This document shows, in pieces, positions 34,843 to 42,999 of a stretch of DNA of 64,000 bases. The translations under genes and the position numbers were made by a program. Positions within the stretch are counted from its first letter, which is position 1; each line of letters opens with the position of its first letter. Where the stretch lies: contig JANPIX010000010.1 of assembly GCA_031425195.1 (NCBI GenBank), forward strand, positions 20,046-84,045. The letters run 5' to 3'. Below the pieces are notes generated by a model. The model made no database searches. It saw nothing but the letters and a program-made list of their open reading frames with translations, and was not told the DNA's origin. This stretch comes from JANPIX01 sp031425195 (GTDB taxonomy: Bacteria > Pseudomonadota > Alphaproteobacteria > Rhodobacterales > Rhodobacteraceae).

Positions 34843-35943
34843 ATGCTGGATGCCAAATCGGCCCAGATACAGCCACCCGTCGATGCCCTTGTTTCGCCGG
34901 GGCAGGGTCGTTTGGCCCATGCGCCTGCCGACCATCCGCCGGTGCGCCGCGCCAAGGTGGGTGTGTTGGTGGCGAACCTCGGCACGCCCGACAATTATGA
35001 CTACTGGTCGATGCGGCGGTATCTGAACGAATTCCTGTCGGACAAGCGTGTGGTCGACTATTCCGCCTGGCTTTGGCAACCTCTTTTGCAAATGATCATC
35101 CTGACGAAACGGCCCTTTGCCTCGGGTGCCAATTACAAGCTGATCTGGAATCACGACAAGAACGAAAGCCCGCTGCTCACGATCACCAAGGATCAGACGG
35201 TGGCGATTCGTTCCGCCTTGCGGGCGGTGCACGGCGACGATGTGATGGTGGATTTCTGCATGCGCTATGGCAACCCGTCGACAGCGTCGAAGGTGCGGGC
35301 CATGGTGGATGCCGGATGTGAAAAGATTCTGTTTTTCCCGCTGTATCCGCACTACGCCGGTGCAACATCCGCCACGGCCAACGACGCGTTCTTTCGCGTG
35401 TTGATGAAGGAAAAGCGGCAACCTGCCGCCCGAACGGTGGCTGAGTATTTCGATCATCCCCTATATATCGATGCCTTGGCGCAATCGGTGGAACGGGCCT
35501 ATGCCGCGCTGGATCACAAACCGGATGTGCTGGTGGCCAGCTATCACGGGATGCCACAGCGATACCTGCGGCAGGGTGATCCGTACCATTGCCAGTGCGC
35601 CAAAACCTCGCGGCTTTTGCGCGAACGGTTGGGTTGGGAAAAGGGCAGCATCGACACAACGTTCCAATCCGTCTTTGGCCCGGAACAGTGGCTCAAGCCC
35701 TATACCGTTGAACATGTTGCCGAATTGGCCAAGCAGGGCAAAAAGCACATTGCGGTCATGGCCCCCGCGTTTTCCGCCGATTGCATCGAAACTCTGGAAG
35801 AGATCAACGGCGAAATCCGCGAAGCCTTTGAACATGCGGGCGGTGAGTCGTTTACCTATATCCCGTGCCTGAACGACGACGACGCGCATATTGCGGCACT
35901 GGTTGCCATCATCGAAGAAAATCTGGGCGGCTGGGTCAAATGA
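34843..35943 (+). CDS. hemH: Ferrochelatase
   Basis: Inserts Fe2+ into protoporphyrin IX, the last step of heme synthesis. The 366 residues carry the family motifs VGVLVANLGTPD, FPLYPHYAGATSAT, VASYHGMPQRY with metal-site His235, and APAFSADCIETLEEI with the conserved Glu. The ATG at 34843 follows AAGGAAAAAG, an ideal ribosome site; an upstream in-frame start lacks one. The N terminus is extended by about 35 residues before the fold. Heme made here would also serve the MsrQ-type protein at the right end. A bidirectional terminator follows. Confidence 0.97.
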   Translation: MLDAKSAQIQPPVDALVSPGQGRLAHAPADHPPVRRAKVGVLVANLGTPDNYDYWSMRRYLNEFLSDKRVVDYSAWLWQPLLQMIILTKRPFASGANYKLIWNHDKNESPLLTITKDQTVAIRSALRAVHGDDVMVDFCMRYGNPSTASKVRAMVDAGCEKILFFPLYPHYAGATSATANDAFFRVLMKEKRQPAARTVAEYFDHPLYIDALAQSVERAYAALDHKPDVLVASYHGMPQRYLRQGDPYHCQCAKTSRLLRERLGWEKGSIDTTFQSVFGPEQWLKPYTVEHVAELAKQGKKHIAVMAPAFSADCIETLEEINGEIREAFEHAGGESFTYIPCLNDDDAHIAALVAIIEENLGGWVK

Positions 35944-35971
35944 AAAAGGCGGCCCAAAGGCCGCCCTTTTT
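35943..35971. terminator. Bidirectional intrinsic terminator, hemH / L,D-transpeptidase
   Basis: Stem GGCGGCC/GGCCGCC (35948-35954, 35959-35965) with a 4-base loop, flanked by AAAAA and TTTTT, so both strands end with a T-run. It sits between two convergent genes and starts at the hemH stop codon. Confidence 0.92.
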
Positions 35972-35988
35972 GCAGTTTCGAACCGGTG

Positions 35989-36591
35989 TCAGACCACCAG
36001 AACCTGTGTCCCAAGGACAGACAGGCCGAACAGTTCGGCGATATGTTCATTGTAAAGACCGATGCACCCGTTCGAAGAACGCCGTCCGATCTTGCGCGTG
36101 TCGTGCGTGCCGTGGATGCGATATGCGGGCCAGGTCAACCACATGGCGTGGGTTCCAAGCGGGCTGTCAGGCCCTGCCGGAATGTAATCGGGCCAGTCGG
36201 GGTTGCGCAGTTTCATCGACGGTGTCGGGCGCCAATCGGGGCCGACGACCTTTTTGATGATCTCTGTCCGACCCGTGCGAAGCAGGTCATCTGTCAGGGG
36301 GACGGAGGTGGGGTAAAGCTTGTAGGTTGACTGATCTGCCGACCAGAAATGCAGGGCGCGGGATTGGGTATCGACCAGGATCGCGCCGTTGCGGGTGTCC
36401 GTAAAATAAGGCTGCCAGTCGAGCATCCGAAAGCTCGACACGTTGTTGCGGACTGCGGGGGCGGGGTCGAACACAGTGGTGCCGTCCTGCACCTGCGACA
36501 GTGCCGGGCCTGCTGCCGCCGCACCAAGAACCGCTGCCGCGCCGGCCATCAGGGCCCGGCGGTTTGGGTTGCCACCATTGTCATCGACCAT
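35989..36591 (-). CDS. L,D-transpeptidase (YkuD domain), exported
   Basis: Periplasmic enzyme that forms 3-3 peptidoglycan cross-links or attaches proteins to the wall. The 200 residues begin with a Tat-like signal (NRRALMAGAAAVLGAAAAGPALS). The YkuD catalytic block is complete: YRIHGTHD with His160 and RRSSNGCIGLY with Cys176. It ends 46 bases from the hemH stop. Its neighbours are a CAP-domain lipoprotein and a second YkuD enzyme, so 36-38 kb looks like a cell-envelope cluster. Confidence 0.92.
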   Translation of the reverse strand: MVDDNGGNPNRRALMAGAAAVLGAAAAGPALSQVQDGTTVFDPAPAVRNNVSSFRMLDWQPYFTDTRNGAILVDTQSRALHFWSADQSTYKLYPTSVPLTDDLLRTGRTEIIKKVVGPDWRPTPSMKLRNPDWPDYIPAGPDSPLGTHAMWLTWPAYRIHGTHDTRKIGRRSSNGCIGLYNEHIAELFGLSVLGTQVLVV

Positions 36592-36741
36592 CTGCCAGCC
36601 TCATTTGTTTTTTGGTCTTTTACGCCCGGCAACCCCGCTTCGCAATTCAAAGCGGCGTGACATCGGCGGAATAGTGCAAAGGCGGGTTTGAACCTTTCCG
36701 CAGATGCCGTTACACAACCGCAAAAGAAGATGAGGCAGATG

Positions 36742-37326
36742 ATGCAAAGACGGTTGGTACTGGCGCTGGGTGGTATGGCCTTGGTGGCCGCCTGTAGTTC
36801 GGGTGGCGCGCAGCTGGGGGCTGATGGCAAGCCCTTGCCACAACTGTATAAAATCACGCCCGCGAATACCAACGATATCTATTTCCGGTTGCTGGACAGC
36901 GTCAATTCGCTGCGTCAGGGGCGCAATCTGCCGCAGGTTCAGTTCAATGCCGAACTGAACGCCGCCGCCGCCACGCATTCGCGGGACATGTCGGTACAGA
37001 ATCGCCCGTGGCACTTTGGATCGGACGGATCATCGCCCCTGACGCGGGTTCAGCGGGTTGGATACCGGGGGCGGCTGTCGGGGGAACTCATCTCGGAAAC
37101 CTATGAAACCGAACTGGAAACCCTGTCAGCCTGGATGGCGCAAGCCGATACGCGGGCTGTGGTTCTGGACCCTGCGGTGACGGAAATCGGGTTTTCCTGG
37201 TGGCAGGAACCGAATGGCAAAATCTGGTGGACGTTGCTGACCGGAACCGCCGGGGCGACGCCGTATCAAAGCGTCAGTCCTTCGGTCAACCCGATTATTC
37301 CGGGCAGTTCGGCGTTTTCGCGTTAA
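36742..37326 (+). CDS. CAP-domain (SCP/PR1-like) lipoprotein
   Basis: Exported lipoprotein with a CAP fold; bacterial members are secreted or surface proteins of mostly unknown activity. From the second ATG of an ATGATG pair (36742, GAGG 6 bases before) it has 194 residues, a lipobox LVAAC (Cys18) and the CAP core: LLDSVNSLRQGRNLPQVQFNAELNAAAATHSRDM and the C-terminal VVLDPAVTEIGFSWWQEPNGKIWWTLLTG. The usual first CAP-cavity His is present in ATHSRDM. Upstream Met codons (36688, 36730, 36739) are possible starts. Confidence 0.85.
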   Translation: MQRRLVLALGGMALVAACSSGGAQLGADGKPLPQLYKITPANTNDIYFRLLDSVNSLRQGRNLPQVQFNAELNAAAATHSRDMSVQNRPWHFGSDGSSPLTRVQRVGYRGRLSGELISETYETELETLSAWMAQADTRAVVLDPAVTEIGFSWWQEPNGKIWWTLLTGTAGATPYQSVSPSVNPIIPGSSAFSR

Positions 37327-37360
37327 GCCGCGAACGCGTTAAATTCATTGAAAAAATCAT

Positions 37361-37411
37361 GTATGCATCCAGTATTCAGGCCGTATGCAAAACGTATTCA
37401 AACCGTATGTA
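37361..37411 (+). repeat. Five 7-bp boxes with exact 11-bp period (GTATGCA/GTATTCA array)
   Basis: Boxes start at 37361 (GTATGCA), 37372 (GTATTCA), 37383 (GTATGCA), 37394 (GTATTCA) and 37405 (GTATGTA). Each is followed by a 4-base spacer, so every box faces the same side of the helix. The G and T forms alternate, which implies a 22-bp higher unit. It fills the gap between two convergent genes, where no ordinary promoter is expected. The 7+4 layout is that of binding sites for OmpR/PhoB-type response regulators. Confidence 0.7.
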
Positions 37412-37427
37412 CGATCTGACCTGCGTG

Positions 37428-37919
37428 TCAGGGCAGGATCTGGATGATCGTGCCGTCATTCACCATGGCATAGATGTCTTCCATCTCGTCATTTTCGACA
37501 GCGATGCAGCCCCATGTCCAATCGCCGGTCTTGTCCCCGATGTTGTTGGCACCGTGGATGAAGATGTTGCCGCCTGCCGGCTTGCCCATGCTGCTGGCGT
37601 AGGCCACGTCGTTTTCGTTCGGGTAGGAAATCCCGAGTGACAGATGATAAGTACTTTTCGGATTGCGGCGATCGATCAGATACAGACCTTCGGGTGTGCG
37701 ACCGTCGCCTTCGAACTGCTTGTGCCCTGTTGGTTCGAAGCCAAGGGCGATGTCATAGCTTTGCAGAACGGTATCATTGTGCAGGAGATACATCTTGCGA
37801 TTGGCCTTTTGCACCTGAATCAAGGTGACGGCCGGACCGTTGTAGGTTTTGATCTTTGATCCGCAGGACGCAAGCCCGAAGACCAGCATGACTGCCAAAA
37901 GAACTTTCATCAGTCGCAT
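37428..37919 (-). CDS. L,D-transpeptidase-like lipoprotein (YkuD domain)
   Basis: Lipid-anchored YkuD protein of 163 residues. The signal peptide ends in GLASC (Cys19). The domain shows PEGLYLIDRRNPKSTYHLSLGISYPNENDV, then IFIHGANN with His122 and WTWGCIAV with Cys138, so the catalytic Cys and His are present. In this small group the second conserved residue block is WGCIAVEN, as in YafK/DpaA-type enzymes, some of which cut rather than form cross-links. Transferase versus hydrolase activity cannot be told from sequence. Ribosome site is weak. Confidence 0.88.
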   Translation of the reverse strand: MRLMKVLLAVMLVFGLASCGSKIKTYNGPAVTLIQVQKANRKMYLLHNDTVLQSYDIALGFEPTGHKQFEGDGRTPEGLYLIDRRNPKSTYHLSLGISYPNENDVAYASSMGKPAGGNIFIHGANNIGDKTGDWTWGCIAVENDEMEDIYAMVNDGTIIQILP

Positions 37920-38023
37920 CGTTCCGCTGCCCCAACGCTGTTTTTGCCCAGGTCAAAGCCTGATTTTTCACTCAAATACGCCGAATCGGCGGATGCTGCA
38001 AACCAGACGTTCTCACGTCGCTG

Positions 38024-39244
38024 TTACCGTGACAGTCGCGCCACGAGTTCGACATGCGCAGACCAGCGGAATTGATCCACACCTTGCACCCAGTCAAGCC
38101 GGTATCCGGCATCGACAAGCACCTTGGAATCGCGTGCGAAGGTGGCAGGGTTGCAGGACACGTAGGCGATGACGGGCACGCCCGACCTTGCAAGCCGTGC
38201 CGTCTGCGCCTCGGCCCCGGCGCGGGGCGGGTCGATGACCACGGCATCAAAGCGTTTCAGTTCGGCTTCGTCGAGCGGGCGGCGAAACAGATCGCGCGTT
38301 TCCATCGTCACGCGTTTCAGCCCATCGGCCATGCGGGCGCCCTTGTCGAGGGCGGCGACCATGGCGGCGTCGCCTTCGACGGCGTGAACCTCGGCCTGTT
38401 CGGCGAGGGGAAGGGCAAAGGTGCCGGCCCCTGCAAACAGATCGGCCAGATGCCGTGCGGGGCCTATGGCGCGGCGGACGGCGGCCAGAAGCGAAGCCTC
38501 GCCATGATCAGTCGCCTGCAGGAACGCGCCGGGTGGAAGCGGCACGCGGGCCCGCCCGAAGGATTGCAGCGGGGTGGTGCGCAGGGCCACGGTTTCGCCA
38601 TCCCACGTCAGGCGGGCCAAGCCGAACTGTTCCACAAACCGCGCCAAGGCCAGACGCAGATCACCGTCAAGCGGTTTACCCCCGGCGACGGAGACGTCGA
38701 CGCCGCCCGCCATGTGCGTAACGGTCAGGGCAAGTTCGGCGGTGCGGGAACCGCCCGTGATAACCAGCGCCTCTAACGCGGGCAGGGCCGCCATCAGGGC
38801 GGGATGCAGAAGTTTGCACTGGGGAATGGCAATCAGGGTGCCAGAGGCGCGGCCATGAAAGCCGATCATGGCACCACCCTTGGTGCGTTTTCCGGCCAGC
38901 GTTGCGCGCCTGCGGCTGTTTGGCGGCGAGGTGAGCATGTCTTGCACCGGGGCGGACAATCCCTGCCCGGCCAGCGCGCCCAAGATGATGCCGGTTTTCC
39001 AGTTTGCCACGAATCCGTCACTGGCGTGCTGCATCAGGCAACCGCCACAGGTGCGGAAATGGGGGCAGGGTGGTTTCACCCTGTCGGTGCTGGGGGTGAC
39101 GATGCGGGCGTCTGTCAGGCGGTCAGCCGTCAGGTTGCCCGTCACCAGTTCGCCGGGCAGCATGAGCGGCACGAACACCGGGCCATCCGGCCCAAGGGCG
39201 ATGCCGTCGCCCAGATGACCGATACGGTCGATTGTCAGGTTCAC
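38024..39244 (-). CDS. 23S rRNA (uracil-5-)-methyltransferase, RlmD/RumA family
   Basis: SAM- and Fe-S-dependent enzyme methylating a 23S rRNA uridine at C5. The 406 residues contain the [4Fe-4S] ligands Cys60, Cys66 and Cys69 (PPCPHFRTCGGCLMQ) with a fourth Cys in IPQCKLLHP. They also have the SAM segment LFAGAGTFALPLA and the catalytic YVSCNPATFARD. The N-terminal TRAM-like domain is short. Which uridine is modified (the RlmC or RlmD site) cannot be decided here. Its start overlaps the stop of the ABC gene upstream by 4 bases. Confidence 0.9.
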   Translation of the reverse strand: MNLTIDRIGHLGDGIALGPDGPVFVPLMLPGELVTGNLTADRLTDARIVTPSTDRVKPPCPHFRTCGGCLMQHASDGFVANWKTGIILGALAGQGLSAPVQDMLTSPPNSRRRATLAGKRTKGGAMIGFHGRASGTLIAIPQCKLLHPALMAALPALEALVITGGSRTAELALTVTHMAGGVDVSVAGGKPLDGDLRLALARFVEQFGLARLTWDGETVALRTTPLQSFGRARVPLPPGAFLQATDHGEASLLAAVRRAIGPARHLADLFAGAGTFALPLAEQAEVHAVEGDAAMVAALDKGARMADGLKRVTMETRDLFRRPLDEAELKRFDAVVIDPPRAGAEAQTARLARSGVPVIAYVSCNPATFARDSKVLVDAGYRLDWVQGVDQFRWSAHVELVARLSR

Positions 39245-41091
39245 TCTGCCGCTTCCTTGGTATCCACACCGATGAAGCCGCCTGATTGACGCGCCCAGTA
39301 GCGGGCGTAAAGGCCGTTCATCGCCAGCAGCGCATCGTGATTGCCGTCTTCGACGATGCGGCCCTGATCCAGAACCACGATCCGGTCCATCGCCACGATC
39401 GTGGACAGGCGGTGCGCGATGGCCAGCACCGTCTTGCCCTGCATCACGCGGTTCAGTGCTTCCTGAATGTTTGCCTCCACCTCGCTGTCGAGGGCGCTTG
39501 TCGCCTCGTCCAGCACAAGGATCGGGGCGTCTTTCAGGAAGGCGCGGGCCAGGGCGATGCGCTGGCGTTGGCCGCCCGACAATTTCACGCCACGTTCGCC
39601 CAGAAACGCATCATAGCCGGTTCTGCCGGTGTGATCGGCCATCTGGCCGATAAAGCCATCAGCCTCGGCCGATTTGGCGGCGGCGATCAGTAATTCGTCT
39701 GACGCACCGGGTTTGCCATACAGGATGTTGTCGCGGGCCGACCGGTTGAACATGGCGGTTTCCTGCGTGACCATGCCGATCTGACGGCGCAGCGATTCCT
39801 GCGTGACATCGCGGACATCGTGGCCATCGACAAGAACGCGGCCGGTTTCGGCGTCGTACAGGCGCAGAAGCAGCGATACGAGGGTGGATTTGCCAGCGCC
39901 CGAGGCACCGACGATGCCAAGTTTCTCGCCCGCGCGAATCGTCAGGTTGATGTCGCGCACGCCGGCGCGGCCATGGCCGTAGCCGAAGGTGACGTTGTCG
40001 AACGTAACCTCACCCGCGACGCGGGGCAGGTCGATGGCGTCTGGCGCATCGGCAAGGTTGTGCGGGATGGAAAGGGTGCGCATCCCATCCTCCACTTCGC
40101 CCACGCTTGTGTAGATCGACATGAGGGTAAAGCTCACCCAGCCCGACATTTGCGAGATGCGCATGGAAATCGCACCTGCGGCGGCGATCTGGCCGGGAGT
40201 GGCCTGACCGTTCGACCACATCCAAAGCGTGCCGCCGATCAGGAGAACGGGCAGAACCCCGGCCAGTGTCATCAGGGCAAAACGGAACCAGGTGGAGATG
40301 ACCCCGAAGTCGAGCGAACGGTCGCGGAAGACCTGCATCGCATCCAGTGCCACGCGGTCTTCGTAGGCGGCATGGGCGAACAGTTTGACTGTCTTGATGT
40401 TGGTGATGGTGTCGACCACCTGCCCCGACACCATGGCCCGCGACGAGGCGCGGGCGGCAGAGTTCACCTTGATGCGGGGCATGAAGTAGCGGATCAGCCC
40501 GATATAGACGACCAGCCAGACGGCGAGTGCCAGTGCGATGCGGGCATCCACGGCGATCAGATAGATGACGGAACCGATCACCGAGGCCAGTGCGAAGGCG
40601 ACGGTGTTGATCACCTCGGTTGCCACATCTGTCACGGCGCGGGCGGCCTGCATCTGTTTTTGCGCGATGCGGCCGGCGAAATCGTTGTCAAAGAAGGTGA
40701 CGGCCTGACCCAGCGTCCAGCGGTGCAGGCGCGACAGGACAAGCGGCATGATGTTGGGGCCGACGATGATGGAGTTGGTGGCGGCCGAGGCGGCAAAGGC
40801 AAAGGGGCGCAGGACGATGTAGAAGATGACGAAGGTTGCGAGCAGGGGCAGGCTGTTGGAGAAAAAGCCGCCAGCGCCCTGCGTCAGCGCCGCGTCGATG
40901 ACCCAGCCGAGGATGAGGGCGCTGACCACCTCCATGCTGCCGGTGATGGAGGATACGACGAAGGCCAGCCAGAGCATCGGCCATGACCCCTTGAGGCACC
41001 ATTTCATGAACGCCATGAGCGTTTGCGGCGGTGCACCTTCAGCCGGGCTGAAGGCGTCGATGGCTGATCCGATGCGTCGCAGTCCGGTCAT
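39241..41091 (-). CDS. ABC exporter half-transporter (fused membrane and ATPase domains), second gene of a pair
   Basis: Inner-membrane exporter subunit of 616 residues. Six membrane helices (about residues 30-330) precede the ATPase domain, which has Walker A GASGAGKST, signature KLSGGQRQRIALARA, Walker B ILVLDEATSALDSE and H-loop IAHRLSTI. It overlaps the sister gene upstream by 4 bases (ATGA), so the two are co-translated and most likely form a heterodimer. The substrate is unknown; a lipid or drug is usual for this group. The catalytic Glu after Walker B is present. Confidence 0.92.
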   Translation of the reverse strand: MTGLRRIGSAIDAFSPAEGAPPQTLMAFMKWCLKGSWPMLWLAFVVSSITGSMEVVSALILGWVIDAALTQGAGGFFSNSLPLLATFVIFYIVLRPFAFAASAATNSIIVGPNIMPLVLSRLHRWTLGQAVTFFDNDFAGRIAQKQMQAARAVTDVATEVINTVAFALASVIGSVIYLIAVDARIALALAVWLVVYIGLIRYFMPRIKVNSAARASSRAMVSGQVVDTITNIKTVKLFAHAAYEDRVALDAMQVFRDRSLDFGVISTWFRFALMTLAGVLPVLLIGGTLWMWSNGQATPGQIAAAGAISMRISQMSGWVSFTLMSIYTSVGEVEDGMRTLSIPHNLADAPDAIDLPRVAGEVTFDNVTFGYGHGRAGVRDINLTIRAGEKLGIVGASGAGKSTLVSLLLRLYDAETGRVLVDGHDVRDVTQESLRRQIGMVTQETAMFNRSARDNILYGKPGASDELLIAAAKSAEADGFIGQMADHTGRTGYDAFLGERGVKLSGGQRQRIALARAFLKDAPILVLDEATSALDSEVEANIQEALNRVMQGKTVLAIAHRLSTIVAMDRIVVLDQGRIVEDGNHDALLAMNGLYARYWARQSGGFIGVDTKEAAE

Positions 41092-42932
41092 TCCGTGGTG
41101 TCCAATCCGATAAAGCCGCCTGACTGCCGCGCCCAGAACTGGGCATACAGGCCGTTCGGGCGGGCCAGCAGTTCCGCGTGGCTGCCCTGTTCGGCGATGC
41201 GGCCCTGATCCAGCACCACGATCCTGTCCATCGCGGCGATGGTGGACAGGCGGTGGGCGATGGCGATGACGGTCTTGCCTTCCATCACGCCGTAAAGGGT
41301 ATCCTGAATGGCGGCCTCCACCTCGCTGTCGAGAGCGCTTGTCGCCTCGTCCAGAATGAGGATCGGCGCGTTCTTGAGGATCACGCGGGCCAGTCCGATG
41401 CGCTGACGCTGACCGCCGGAGAGTTTCACGCCACGTTCGCCGACCTGCGCGTCATAGCCGGTGCGGCCTTCGGGATCGGCCAGATCGGCGATGAAGCCAT
41501 CCGCCTCGGCCCGCTGGGCGGCGAGGATCATGTCGGCTTCGGACGCATCGGGGCGGCCATAGAGGATGTTTTCGCGGACCGAACGGTGAAGCAGGCTGCT
41601 GTCCTGTTGCACCATGCCGATGACGCGGCGCAGACTGTCCTGAGTCACGGCGCTGATGTCCTGACCGTCGATCAGGATACGGCCCGCCTCGGCGTCGTAA
41701 AAGCGGAGCATGAGCTTTACCAGCGTGGATTTGCCCGCGCCGGAGCGGCCGACGATGCCGATCTTTTCGCCGGGGCGGATCACGAGGTCGATCCGGTCAA
41801 GCCCGCCGGACCCGCGTCCGTAGTGGTGGGACAGGCCCTGAAGCTCTATCCGGCCCCGGGTCAGGAACAGGGGTTTGGCTGCGGGGCGGTCGACCAGCAG
41901 AACGGGTTGCGCGATGGTTTCCATGCCTTCGGTCACGACACCCAGATTCTGCACCAGCGAGGTTGTGGCCCACATGATCCAGTAGGTCATGTTGTTCAGC
42001 CGCAAAACCAACGCCACGGCTGCGGCGACGGTTCCGATGGTGGCATCGCCACCATACCACAGGAACAGCGCCCAGCCGGTGACCGACACGATCAGCGCGC
42101 CGTTGAGGCAGGTGAGCATGACATCCATCTTGGTGATGATGCGCATTTCGGCAAAAAAGGTGCGGCGGGCGTGTTCGATGGATTCGCGCGCATAGTCGAT
42201 TTCGCGGTCATGGTGGGCAAACAGCTTGACCGAATGGATATTGGAATAGGCATCCACCACGCGCCCGGTGACCGCCGAGCGCGCGTCGGAACTGGCCGTG
42301 GCTGCGGGGCCCGCGCGCCGTAACGTCCAGCGCACCAGAAGGGCATAGAGCACGAACCACGCGACAAGCGGCAGGATCAGCCGCGGGTCGGCATCGGCGA
42401 GAATGGCCCCGGCCCCCAGCACCGTCACAAAGGCAAAGGCCACGGCGTCGAAGGTTTGAAACACCGCTTCGCCAGCGGCGGGTGGCGTCTGCATGATGCG
42501 GTTGGCGATGCGCCCGGCGAAATCGGATTCGAACCAGCCGACGGGCTGGCGCAGCACATGATTGTGGGCGCGGTACCGGATCATCGTGCCAAAGTTGGGC
42601 AGGATGGTGTTGTGCAGCAGGGCCACATGCACGCCGCCCACAACAGGCCGCACGATCAGGATGATAAAGGCCACGATGGCGAATTCGAACCAGTGCGCGG
42701 CCACCACCTGTTCCGGTGTGCCCGTGCCCAGCAGATCGACCAGACGTCCGACATACCAGATCAGCGTGACGTCAAAGCTGGCCACGATGATGGAAATGAT
42801 GGCCGTGACGGCAAACACCCCTCGGAAGGGGCGGATGTATTCTGCGAGAAAGGGCCACAACCGCCGGGGCGGAGTGTCAGTACGCTCGTAGGGGCCATAC
42901 GGGTCCACGAGGCTTTCGAAAAACCGCAACAC
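41088..42932 (-). CDS. ABC exporter half-transporter, first gene of a pair
   Basis: A 614-residue exporter subunit with six membrane helices and an ATPase domain: Walker A GRSGAGKST, signature KLSGGQRQRIGLARV, Walker B ILILDEATSALDSE and H-loop IAHRLSTI. Both subunits of the pair keep the Walker B Glu, so there is no sign of the one-dead-site asymmetry seen in some heterodimeric exporters. Closely similar to the next gene, so a past tandem duplication is likely. It starts 67 bases after the CCA-adding enzyme gene ends. Confidence 0.92.
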   Translation of the reverse strand: MLRFFESLVDPYGPYERTDTPPRRLWPFLAEYIRPFRGVFAVTAIISIIVASFDVTLIWYVGRLVDLLGTGTPEQVVAAHWFEFAIVAFIILIVRPVVGGVHVALLHNTILPNFGTMIRYRAHNHVLRQPVGWFESDFAGRIANRIMQTPPAAGEAVFQTFDAVAFAFVTVLGAGAILADADPRLILPLVAWFVLYALLVRWTLRRAGPAATASSDARSAVTGRVVDAYSNIHSVKLFAHHDREIDYARESIEHARRTFFAEMRIITKMDVMLTCLNGALIVSVTGWALFLWYGGDATIGTVAAAVALVLRLNNMTYWIMWATTSLVQNLGVVTEGMETIAQPVLLVDRPAAKPLFLTRGRIELQGLSHHYGRGSGGLDRIDLVIRPGEKIGIVGRSGAGKSTLVKLMLRFYDAEAGRILIDGQDISAVTQDSLRRVIGMVQQDSSLLHRSVRENILYGRPDASEADMILAAQRAEADGFIADLADPEGRTGYDAQVGERGVKLSGGQRQRIGLARVILKNAPILILDEATSALDSEVEAAIQDTLYGVMEGKTVIAIAHRLSTIAAMDRIVVLDQGRIAEQGSHAELLARPNGLYAQFWARQSGGFIGLDTTE

Positions 42933-42999
42933 GGGATTCGCCTCAACAGTGGTCAGACGTCGGTCTTAAAGGAAACTGTGGCGAAGCGAAAGGCAGGGG

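Noticed and set aside
37327..37427. The 11-bp phased array as a transcription terminator
   Set aside because: The units are direct, not inverted, repeats; no stable stem followed by a T-run forms on either strand.
39820..42323. Long plus-strand open frames antisense to the ABC exporter genes
   Set aside because: His/Gly/Asp-rich shadow translations typical of high-GC third-position bias; the minus-strand genes have full domains.
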